From assembly GCA_030280995.1 (NCBI GenBank), contig JASXTE010000016.1, forward strand, positions 18,791,501-18,855,500: a stretch of DNA of 64,000 nucleotides, given 5' to 3'. The stretch is from Hemileia vastatrix (taxonomy: Eukaryota > Basidiomycota > Pucciniomycetes > Pucciniales > Zaghouaniaceae). The notes under the pieces were generated by a model, which saw only the letters and a list, made by a program, of their open reading frames with translations, had not been told where the DNA came from and ran no database searches. Below are positions 11,365 to 20,770 of this stretch, in pieces. A program made the translations under genes and the position numbers. Within the stretch, counting starts at the first letter, position 1, and every line of letters begins with the position of its first letter.

Positions 11365-11690
11365 CTCGGAATTAGGGTTAGGTTTATTCGAATCTAATGT
11401 TCTTTTTACTGAAGATTCTCCTGAAGGCTACCTTTCATTTCCCACAAACAGATTTGAATTTGATTCAGTGGTTGCTGAGATATTGACCGTTAAAGTTGAG
11501 CCTTTTTTTTCCCAATTTAAATTTTTATTTCATTTTTTATGTAAAAAATTAGGGTTAGGTTTATTTAAATCACATGTCCTTTAACTGAAGATTCTACTAA
11601 AGCATATCTTTCATTTCCCTCAAACAGGTTTGAATTAGGTTCAGTGGTTGCTGAGATTTTGACCTTTGAAGTTGAGCCTTTTTTCCGAAT
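11365..11690 (+). repeat. Two-copy tandem repeat upstream of the Tet-like ORF
   Basis: A unit of about 180 bp starting ATTAGGGTTAGGTTTATT and ending near GCTGAGAT.TTGACC...GTTGAGCC is present at about 11370-11510 and 11550-11690. It is non-coding and may be promoter or leader sequence for the ORF at 11790. Confidence 0.55.
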
Positions 11691-11789
11691 TTCACTTGTC
11701 TTATTTCACATTTTTATATTGCATATTTAGAGGATAAGGATTCTGAAACTCTTATATGATTATTATCTAGGCATTTCAATTATATAGGC

Positions 11790-12416
11790 ATGTATTCCTT
11801 GCTTAAGAATATCACTAAAGCTCAAAAAGATGAAGATTTTTGCTTATGGGACACTCTACCTTCCTTTAACTCTTTTCTTGCTCTTCGACTCAAAAAGCAC
11901 TGTAATAAAGCATTTGAAAAAAATCATGAACTTGCAACCAAAGTTGGAATACCGAATTGGTGTGACTCCAAATGGGAAGATATCAGCCACGAATATCTTT
12001 TATTTTCTAATGTTATTATCACTTATTCTGGATTTCACAATAAAATTCACACTGATACCAAGGACACCAATTTTCTTACTTTTGGTATATTCTCATATAT
12101 CAAACCGATTACTGGCCAACCAATACCATCTCCAGCTAAAATCAAATGACATGGTTTATATTTTCCAGACCACCGGTGCATCATTGATTTTGGTTTGGGA
12201 AATGGTATCATCGAAACTATTTGGAATTCTTCTAAGGATAATCATCAAACGACCAAAGCTCTTCCTGGTTTGGAATCCTGTCAACATTTAACACATTTTG
12301 GTTGCTCATTTCAAATCAGTCATAAGTTGATTCAAAGAATCAATAAGGTAATGAAAGAAGGTAAAGTTAATCGATTTAAAAAAACTTTATTTAGATCCAA
12401 AAAGTATGGGGATTAG
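11790..12416 (+). pseudogene. Tet-like 2OG-Fe(II) oxygenase (Harb1 cargo), one in-frame stop
   Basis: One frame runs from ATG 11790 to the stop at 12414 with a single internal TGA at 12147-12149. The product would be about 208 residues and resembles the fungal Tet/JBP-like 2-oxoglutarate/Fe(II) dioxygenase fold. The iron-binding HxD is HTD at 12048-12056. The downstream GNGIIETIWNSSKDNHQTT supplies the distal histidine (12243-12245), and HFGCSFQISHKL is the terminal strand that is also found in the Harb2 copy (LGTSIQISKKL). TET/JBP enzymes oxidise 5-methylpyrimidines in nucleic acid; the substrate here is unknown. TATATAG just before the ATG is a possible acceptor, so N-terminal exons may exist. 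The single stop suggests recent inactivation, an assembly error, or readthrough. Confidence 0.65.
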
Positions 12417-12822
12417 AGTTGTCATCAAAAATTTTATATTTTTTCGTAAATTTTTAATAAATATTTTTTATGTATCAATTTCCTCAACTAAAGTAATGGG
12501 CCCACGACCTTGTGTTGTATAAATGGTAATCATGATAACATTTATTTGTTTCATGGGGTTCCTCTAGCCTATACCTGTGGAAAGTCCCAAACTTTTGTTT
12601 CTAGATTTGATCTGCATTTTGGCTTAAGGGATTGTCATTACTTTAAACTAGGGAAATTGATATATATTAGATATTTATTTAATAATTTACATAATTATAT
12701 TAAATTTAGATGACTTCCACCACTTACTTCAATAAAATGCAGGGGGGGGTATTGCCAAATTTTCAAATCTGACATGTGAAATTGATGACTTAGAAAAATT
12801 TTGGTGATATCAACCCCTTGCT

Positions 12823-13551
12823 TCAATAAAATGCAGGGGAAAGTATTGCCAATTTTTTAAAACAGATATAGAATTTTTTTGACTTGTAAATATTTTGGTG
12901 AAAATTTTTGACGTGAATGTGAAAGTAATTGTTTCCACCTTGAGCAGGTTTCTGGCTCAAAGGAATAGCAGTACCATCAACAAAACCAATACATCCTGGG
13001 AAGCCCTCTGCTTGCATAACCTGAGATGATTCAAGTCGCTCTTCTTTTGTTGGCCAGGTGAGAAGTTGAGATTACAAGGAGTTGATGGCAGTGACACATG
13101 GTTTGGTATAAGTGTTAATTGAACCATACCCTAAATCAAAGACATTTTCTAAACGTTTCAAAGCGGCTCCATTACCATTTGAACCCAAATGACATAGTGT
13201 GATGGCCAATTGAATTGAAGGATGTTGTTGTTCTTTTTGAGAATTATTGTGAAATATGGGATGATCCTGAATAAGCTCAAGCAATTTAAGGAAACATTCC
13301 TGAGAAGTCCTGAACAGCTCTCTAAAACTGGGTGTAGATAGTTTAAGAAGTGTTTGGATGGTGTACATGGGGGTATGAAGTACTTGAGGCTTTCTGGGAA
13401 GAAGGTAATGTTTTGTGGCCATTTTTGATAAAAAGACAAAATCTTCTTCTAGATAAGAATCAGAATCGCAATCAGAGTCCAAGAGCAGTTCAAGAGCCAT
13501 GAAAGTCATTGCTTTATGTAATTTATCACGATTTGAAAGTGAGGAAGGCAT
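12823..13551 (-). pseudogene. HARBI1-type DDE_4 transposase, truncated (Harb1)
   Basis: Starts at ATG 13551 and stays in one frame to about 12823 with one stop (TAA near 13070). It matches the Harb2 transposase almost block for block: MPSSLSNRDKLHKAMTFMAL, LPRKPQVLHTPMYTIQTLL, FRTSQECFLKLLELI, FDLGYGSINTYTKPC and FPGCIGFVDGTAIPL. FVDGT carries the first catalytic Asp. The sequence diverges after GGNNYF, exactly where the Harb2 gene has an intron, so the second Asp and the Glu are missing. The enzyme cannot be active, and the element would need a transposase in trans. Confidence 0.85.
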
Positions 13552-13717
13552 AACTCTTATATGATATGATATGAAGATGTAAGTGATGTACGATGTTTTG
13601 AGTTATGAAGTGTTATGCTGCGGAGTGCTGCGTATGAATGGGATGATGCTGACAAATCAGTGAAATGGGACTTGATGGTGAAATCAGCACTTTTGGTTGA
13701 GAAAGTGCGGATTTGAG

Positions 13718-13738
13718 TGAAATAAGTGACTTATTTCA
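13718..13738. promoter_or_regulatory. Subterminal palindrome of Harb1
   Basis: A 21-bp perfect odd palindrome (core AAATAAGTGACTTATTT) lies about 100 bp inside the right end. The same motif is present near both ends of Harb2 and as a half-copy near the left end of Harb1. A likely binding site for the element's transposase or its Myb-like partner. Confidence 0.45.
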
Positions 13739-13840
13739 TTTTGAAATCCACCAGTATTGGGGCTAGTGTGTTTTGGAAATCCGCACTTATTTAAGTGCGG
13801 ATTTGTAAGTGTGGATTTGCCAGAACTGACACCCCCTATT

Positions 13841-14190
13841 ATTTTAATATCAATTGTGTTTCAATATCTTATTTATTAACTTCTTCATATGATGAAGTTC
13901 ATGAAGCAATATATATCAAATGCATGTAATAACAAATATCAATATAATTTTTATCAATATAAAAAAATATATAGATCAATCATAGTTTCTTTATATTTTT
14001 TTGCTTCATATGATGAATTACATGAAGCAATATATATAAATTGCATTTAATAACAAATATCAATATATAATATATAAAATTGTTTCTTTATATTTGATTT
14101 TCTTCAAATGATGATGTTGATGAAGCAATAAATTGATAGAAGGGGAATAGAAGAAATTTATACAGTGAGAATAGTGAGAATAATGATGAA
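13841..14190. other. AT-rich repeat right of Harb1
   Basis: Repeats of the CTTCATATGATGAA...CATGAAGCAATATATA pattern (13880, 14000, 14100). No gene seen. Confidence 0.4.
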
Positions 14191-14199
14191 ATAGATTTA

Positions 14200-14935
14200 A
14201 AGCAGAGAGGAACCCATACCTTACTTAGTGGTAGAGAGGGTGGTACAGGAGGTGATCAGAGGTGATCATGTGAGTGGAGTTGGACGTGGGTGTTTCTGGA
14301 AGGGGGGTGTTTTAAAGTAAAAAAAATAAAAATAAAAAATGAACCTTTAGTTGAGCAAGTGGGAGAGGGAGGTGAGCTGGTGAGCAAGTTGGTGGAGGTG
14401 GATGTGGGTGTTGCAGGAGGTGATCAAGTGGGTGGAGTTGGAGGTGGGAAGTGTTAAAAAGTAAAAAAAGAAAATAAAAAAACTAACCTTTAGTTGAGCA
14501 AGTGGGTAAGGGAGGTGAGTTTGTGTGCAAGTAGGTGGAGGTGGGCATTGCTGGAAAGGGGGGGGTGGTGTTAAAATAAAAAATAAAAAATAAACCTTTA
14601 GTTGAGCAAGTGAGAAAGGGAGGTGGGTTGGTGTGCAAGTTGGTGAAGGAAGAGGTGAGGGCTAGTTGGAAGGGCTGAAATGGGGATTAAAAGTGTGTAA
14701 ATAAAAAAAATTAAAAAAATTAAAAAAAAGACTTACAAATACCAAGGATGAGAGTGGTGATTAGGGCCAAGGATAAACAGCTGGGGTGGAAGTGGTGGTG
14801 GAGTAAAATAGAAAAGGAAAAAAAAAAGAAAAAAAAGAAAACTTGCCAGGGTGGGTCAAGGAGATGGGGCATGGGTATGTACAATGTGGAGGGGTGGAGC
14901 TGAGGTGGGTTCAAGGGCAGAGGGAGGAGAAGTTA
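14200..14935 (-). repeat. Pyrimidine-rich tandem repeat with splice-donor-like ends
   Basis: The plus-strand block AACCTTTAGTTGAGCAAGTG recurs at about 14343, 14487 and 14594, separated by GT-rich segments and runs of AAATAAAAA. On the minus strand each unit reads C/T-rich...CTCAACTAAAG|GTT(A/C), i.e. exon-like plus intron-like, with further candidates CTTACAAAT and ACTTGCCAGG at 14730 and 14843. Same architecture as the array at 2690-3760, different sequence. Confidence 0.5.
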
Positions 14936-14939
14936 GGTT

Positions 14940-15800
14940 AGTGGCAGAATATTCTAAGTTTTAGGAGCTTAGGGCACCAGTTCTTTTTTATATATAGATA
15001 TATAAAATTTGATTAATTGAAAACCAACAATCCAATCAATTTTAGCCAAAATCAACGCATGTGTTGAATAAATCTCAGTTGATGAAGTGAAAATAGTCAG
15101 TTTGGTCAACTGTCCATACATCTTTGTGTCCCTCAATAAAATAGTTTATTTTTCTATCTTGAGTAAGTGTTTTAAGTATAGAATCTATAATTTTTCTACT
15201 CACTTTCACTTATTTTTCATAAAATGTATATTCTATTTTCCCTAAAACCCCCACTTCTCAATTTCTTACATTGATATATCTTACTTTCCCTTTTCTAATT
15301 AATAGACCAATTTATCTTAAACATAATACTATTTTAATTTACTTTCTGTTTCCACCATGTAACTATCTCTTTCATCTTTTTTTAAATTTTCTTTCTGTTT
15401 TCCACCATGTAACTACTTCTTTGTTCTTTTTGAACTAAGTTGTCTAATGTATGCACAGCTAATTCTGAAACGCTTGCAGATTTCCAAAATTAGTTCTCTC
15501 TCCTAATTCCCTCCAAATACAAATGTAGGTCATAGAACCTTGAGCAGTATGGTTTGTTGTGCTACATGCTTGTTGAGATGTGAATTTTTTGTAAATCTTT
15601 GTCAGATGAAAAGTACAAAAGCATTTACACATCAATTTTCAGTCTTACCAACAACACAGACTAAGGATTATACCAGTTAAATTCCATGTACAAATAATTG
15701 TGAACAAATGAAATATGAAGGAAATAAAAAAAACTAGTCTTCAACTATTTTCATCAAGCATTCAATTTCCTCAACAGATTTTTTAGCTTTAACACATTCT
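14940..15800. other. No gene recognised
   Basis: AT-rich with a short duplicated motif TTTCTGTTTTCCACCATGTAACTA (about 15345 and 15395). No coding frame or known repeat is seen. Confidence 0.35.
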
Positions 15801-15814
15801 ATGAAGAGAAATTT

Positions 15815-17110
15815 CTTTTTTTAACCATCTCCAGGTTGATACTTGAGTCTCATCTGATTAAATAGGAAATTGTACTTGAGAGCCTTCTCCTCTTTCTTTA
15901 TCTCAATTTTCTTCTCCTCAAAGTCTTGTTCCCTCCCATCTCTCCGTACAGAAAGCTCAAATATCTTCTCCTCCAAATCTTGTACCCTCTCTTCCCTCTG
16001 CAAAGCGAGCTCAAATTACTTCTCCTCTAAGTCTTGTGCCCTATCATCCCTGTGTAAAGAGAGCTTGTATTTTTGCTTTTGAAAGTTAACAGTATCTTTA
16101 TGCAACTTTAACTTTAACTAGAGTGAAAAGGAATATTAACAAAAGAAAAGAAAAGCTTATTTAACTATTAAGAGGTATGCTATCACTTACCAGATTCATG
16201 TTTCTCCAAAAAATAATCAATGGAAGAAAAAGGGGTTTGGGAAAAACTATCTCTGTTTTGTTTTCTTTGACTTTTGAAATTCAGAGTAGTTGATGGTCTT
16301 TAATTTTTTTTGGAGGTAACATTTTCCTTTTCATCATTGATGCTAGATTCAGACTTGCTTGATTAAGGCTTGTGGGTCTCTTCATTGGCCTTTTTAGAAA
16401 TAAGAAAAAGAGATGTAAATAAAACAACTAGAACAACTAGACAAAAAATAAAAGCTCACTTGAGTGAGATCAGGTTGGTTTATATTGCCATAAGTATTTA
16501 TTGAAAAGATATCTTGATTGGTGGAAGTCAAATGAGGTGAGGCTTGAGTAGAAAAGAGGAAGGAAAAAGATATCTTTAAACATCATGTTTGGAGATATCA
16601 TCTTTTCCATGCAACATGTTTTCAGGATTAACATTGACTTTCTCTCCAAATATGGAATCCATCCCTTTATAGTTAGGACATAAAGAATAAAGTTTATTGT
16701 CTATAGATTTAATGACCTCACTGATATCAAGGTCAGTAATACCAAACCCAGTGGAAGATGAAAGAGTATTAGCTTTCTTGTATTGGGCTCAACAATTCTT
16801 GAAGCATTCAGACATCTTTTTAGGCAAACGATCAATCCTTCCTTTTGTCTTCTTTCATAATTCATCAGCCATTAGAAGATATCCATTGAATTTTGATGCA
16901 GGGGACCATCCTACATTAGTTGAAATCTCAGTAACAAAATAAAAATCATAATTAGCTTTAGTTTTTAGTCAGTTGATAAGTATGAGATGATCATCTTTTT
17001 TTAGTTGAATTGTCTTTAATTTCTCAGCTGAGCAGGGGAAAGAGGAAGTAGTGGGATTTGAAGAAAAAAAAGGGGGAAGGCTGCCTTTGAGAAGATCTAT
17101 GAGAACAAGG
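15815..17110 (-). pseudogene. Myb/SANT-like protein with coiled-coil tail, broken
   Basis: On the minus strand from about 17030 the frame gives KLKTIQLKKDDHLILIN, then NVGWSPASKFNGYLLMADEL (about 16930-16860), TKGRIDRLPKKMSECFKNC, STGFGITDLDISEVIKSID (about 16745) and PNYKGMDSIFGEKVNVNPEN (about 16670-16610). It is interrupted by at least four stops. Further down (16003-15821) a highly charged heptad-rich segment, REERVQDLEEKIFELSVRR onward, ends the protein. The order trihelix-like DNA-binding block, GITDLD-type block, acidic linker, coiled-coil matches a transposon-associated family common in rusts and matches the gene in Harb2. Such proteins are expected to bind the ends of PIF/Harbinger elements. 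Confidence 0.5.
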
Positions 17111-17397
17111 CATGTTGAGATATTTGAAGATGAAAAGGAGAAGAAAAAAACAGATGAGATGGGGAGGGGCTCTGAATGGATAGAATGAATAGACAGGAAG
17201 TGGTTATGACAGGAAGTAGTTCAAGATGTGGTTATGACAGAATTTGTCCAAGAGGTGGCAATGAAAAATTGATGATAAAAATGTCATATAGAGGTGAACA
17301 TTGACATGTAAAAGGTCTAATAACCCAATTATTAACAATATTAATTGTGGAAGATAATTGGGGTATAATGATTTTTAATTACAATTAATTTAATTGT

Positions 17398-17413
17398 AGA
17401 TTGGTCAACATTG
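17398..17413. repeat. Right terminus of a TIR element (GGGGGTATCAA family)
   Basis: ACATTGATACCCCCTA is the inverse of the AGGGGGTATCAA tip of the MITE at 35626-35863. It marks where an element carrying the Myb-like gene ends inside an LTR remnant. The matching left tip was not found. Confidence 0.4.
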
Positions 17414-17429
17414 ATACCCCCTAATAAGT

Positions 17430-18410
17430 GAAGGTATACAATATATATATATATGTATAAGTGAAATAAGTCAGTTTATACAATATATGCCTTTAGAACA
17501 CTTTAAGTACATACATATATTCACCTTTTATAGGTCTTATTTACTTAATACTAAGTTGCAATATGTCAGGTTAATCTTAAGAACCTTAAAAATAAGGCTA
17601 AATTTTTTTAAGTAGACTTAAAGCTGTTGTTAGTGTCATTGTTATAGTGAAATAATGAATAAATGTGCTTTAAAACACTTAAAATCTGAATATATGCACT
17701 ATAAATTTAATAATATTAAAATTGCACTTTGACAGATCAATTTGGCTTCTTTAGGACTCTTGATTTGGATACTTAAATGTATAAAAATAACACTTTTCAA
17801 AACTGATGTTTTGTATGATAGAAATGGCTTCTGTGGACTGGTCACATACTTCCTGCATTTGTCACACATGAATAGCTTCATTTTTAACAAAGTTAGAACT
17901 TTCACACTATAATTACCCCCACATTGTATGCCCACTATGGTTAAACAGGCTATAATAAGCAACAGATGCTTATTTAGTTTCTTAATTGTTAGGTTTAGAA
18001 TAGTGAGAACTGAAACTGTGGCTTTCTATGTATGTAGACTGTGCATGCAAGTCTTCTCTCTTCATTCTGACACCAAGTGAAGAGAGCAAGCTTACCATTG
18101 TGGCTTTGGGATTTGGGTGCACAAGGCATTACACTAATTTCATTATTAGTAAATTAACCTCATTACATGCACATATTTCATTAATAACCTCAAGATTGGC
18201 ACCCAGATTTCACTACTATGCTTAAAATCATCTATTCAGTCAAGGATTTAGCGATACAAGTACATGCTAAGAGTCTGCATTCAGTCACCTCACATTTCAT
18301 GTCTAATTTGGGGTTTCTAAATGGTTTGTCAGATTAGATGTGTCATTTTAAGATGGTGATTTCATGTATAAATTTTTAATCATGAAGAATTTCATTTCTA
18401 CTGTTGATCC
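17430..18410 (+). repeat. Inverted, truncated LTR of the element A/B family
   Basis: The sequence is the reverse complement of the 19331-20770 LTR over most of its length. Diagnostic blocks are ACCTTTTATAGGTCTTATTTACTT (about 17533), AATTACCCCCACATTGTATGCCCAC (about 17910) and TTTCATTTCTACTGTTGATCCCCCTT (about 18390). Both ends are missing; the left end was removed or disrupted by the TIR element ending at 17413. Confidence 0.7.
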
Positions 18411-18540
18411 CCCTTCATTAGACACCCCCTCTTTTTTTTATATATTTATTTTTATATTTATTTTTTTTTAAAAAAAAGGTCAACCTCTTTTTCTTTCCTT
18501 TTTTAAACTTTTTTTTTAATTTATAAATTTCATGCATAGA

Positions 18541-18584
18541 CTCTCTCTCTATCTCTCTCTTTCTCTCTTTCTCTCTCTCTCTTT
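18541..18584. repeat. (CT)n microsatellite
   Basis: Imperfect CTCTCTCT run, part of a pyrimidine-rich tract from 18420 to 18615. Confidence 0.8.
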
Positions 18585-18649
18585 TTTTATTTTTTTATTT
18601 TTTATTTTGGATTATTACCTTATTTTGTGATGGATGAACCTCTCCACTG

Positions 18650-19057
18650 TTATTATTATTATTTATTATTTATTATTTATTATTTATTATTTATTATTTA
18701 TTATTTATTATTTATTATTTATTATTTATTATTTATTATTTATTATTTATTATTTATTATTTATTATTTATTATTTATTATTTATTATTTATTATTTATT
18801 ATTTATTATTTATTATTTATTATTTATTATTTATTATTTATTATTTATTATTTATTATTTATTATTTATTATTTATTATTTATTATTTATTATTTATTAT
18901 TTATTATTTATTATTTATTATTTATTATTTATTATTTATTATTTATTATTTATTATTTATTATTTATTATTTATTATTTATTATTTATTATTTATTATTT
19001 ATTATTTATTATTTATTATCTATTATTTATTATTTATTATTTATTATTTATTATTTA

Positions 19058-19099
<42 letters not shown>

Positions 19100-19114
19100 T
19101 ATTATTATTATTAT
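18650..19114. repeat. (ATTATTT)n heptamer array followed by (ATT)n
   Basis: About 58 copies of a 7-bp unit, perfect except for one T-to-C change at 19020, then an ATT triplet run from about 19066. The long ORFs across it (YYLLFII repeats) are artefacts, because a 7-bp unit read in triplets repeats every 21 bp without stops. Confidence 0.95.
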
Positions 19115-19325
19115 TCATTTTTATTGTATTTTTATTTTTATTGTATATTGTATTTTTTTATTGTATTTTTCTTGTATTTTATATTTTGGCATGTGATACA
19201 ATTTCTCAATCCTTATGGTCTAATCCTTGAGTTGAAGAGCATGTTGAATGATCAGATTGGGTGCATCATGGGGTGTGTCAAAGATGGGGTCATTCAAAGG
19301 GTAAAAATTGGTGGAATGGATCAGT
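19115..19325. other. Non-repetitive flank left of element A
   Basis: Probably pre-insertion sequence. Its right edge carries ATAAA (19326-19330), the target duplication of element A. A short frame (19124-19366) has no recognisable domain. Confidence 0.4.
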
Positions 19326-19330
19326 ATAAA

Positions 19331-20770
19331 TTTCAGGCTGATATCAAGTACATAGACATGAGCTAGCTTTAATGGTCAGTTGTCTAGAAGATTTAAATAG
19401 TCCTATATGAATACTGTAGTACAAATCCAATAAGTATTAAAATATAACTCAATATAAGGGTCTCAGTAATTTAAATCTCACTAATTATATATGGCTTACA
19501 ATCTTATAGTTGGTAGAAAAAAAGATTTACTAATTCAGATACTATTCAAAGACTCTGTAAGTACTATTGATATGTATTATAAATTGTATTGGTTATATTT
19601 TTTATTGTAATGATAAAAAATGTAGAAAACAAGACCAAAAACCCCCTCTTTTTATACACAATAACTTTCCCAATGAACCCCTTGATTTACCAGATCTATA
19701 CACGGTTAATGACTCCTCATTTCAACTAATAAATATGTCCAACAACTTAAAGAGTGACCAGTAGCATAATTAGAATGATATCACCCACCAAAATCCTGCA
19801 GTAATAAGGATAATCCATCAAAAATAAAGAATAAGCAAAAAAGAGAGGATAAGCGTCTAATAAATTAAAATAAAAGAATAAAAAGGGAAAATTAAGACTA
19901 ATTATTACTCCATATTTAGGGGGATTAACAGTAGAAATGATGGGGCCAATCATGACATTAAACTTCATGAAATACCCATTCAAAATAACCAAAATTGACT
20001 GGGAAACCACTTAAAACTCAAAAAAGGGTGTGAGATGTGGGGTAACTACATGCAGTCCCTGACAGGCTCTTGCATAGGTAGATCCTTGAGGTTATTAATG
20101 AAATTAGTGCATATAATAAGGGTCAATGCATTTATAATTAAACTAGGACACAAAATAAGCGCCTGTTGCCTATTTTAGCGTGTTTCCCCACTGTGGGCAT
20201 AGAATATGGGGCAATTATAGTTTGAAAAAGCCAACTTTTCTAAAAATGAAGCTCTTCACATGGGAAAAATGCAGGCAGTATGTGGCCAGTACACAGAAGC
20301 CATTTCTGGCATAAAAAACACCAAATTTGAAAGGTGATATTTTAATGCATTTGAATATCCAAACCAATAGCTCTAATTAAGAAAAATTAATCTTTCAAAG
20401 CACATTTTTAATATTATTAAATTTATAGTGCATATAGTCAACTTTTAAGTGATTTGAAGTGCATTTCTTGTATTTCACATAAGATAATGAAAACAACAGC
20501 TTTAAGTCTACTTAAAAATTATGTAGCCTTATATTTATGGCTCTTAAGATTACCCTAAAATATTTCAACTTAATATTAAGTACATAAGACTTATAAAAGG
20601 TGGATATATGCATGTATAAAGGTGTTATAATGGCATATTTTGTATTTTATCATAAATTTACTTATGTATACTATTTGTGCACTCTAATTTATTGCTCCCA
20701 TGTATATTCCATGTGTTCAACATAGCTTATAAGTACTTTTTACTCAGTCCTGGGGATATTCAGGCTGAAA
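19331..20770 (-). repeat. 3' LTR of element A
   Basis: About 1440 bp. Starts TTTCAGGCTG (first TG mutated to TT) and ends CAGGCTGAAA (expected CTGACA mutated). It preserves the uninterrupted site ACTCAATATAAGGGTCTC (19447-19464), where the sister LTR received Harb2. Confidence 0.9.

Larger units (their letters stand above)
10099..13837. mobile_element. Harb1: Harbinger-like TIR transposon with Tet-like dioxygenase cargo
   Basis: The left end AGGGGGTGTCAGTTCTGGC and the right end GCCAGAACTGACACCCCCT are perfect inverted repeats at the tips, flanked by ATT at 10096-10098 and 13838-13840. Long subterminal repeats of AAATCCGCACTTA/AAGTGCGGATTT follow at both ends. Inside, reading left to right, are pyrimidine-rich leader-like repeats, a plus-strand Tet-like oxygenase ORF and a convergent minus-strand HARBI1-type transposase lacking its C-terminal half. 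The element is 3.74 kb and, having lost part of the transposase, is non-autonomous. Harb2 (27551-35190) is a longer relative in the opposite orientation. Confidence 0.85.

Noticed and set aside
12720..12850. Repeated TTCAATAAAATGCAGGGG near the break in the Harb1 transposase, considered as a nested TIR
   Set aside because: Two direct near-copies, not inverted, with no duplication around them.
18627..19230. ORFs of about 190-200 residues with YYLLFII repeats
   Set aside because: Pure translation of the 7-bp microsatellite.
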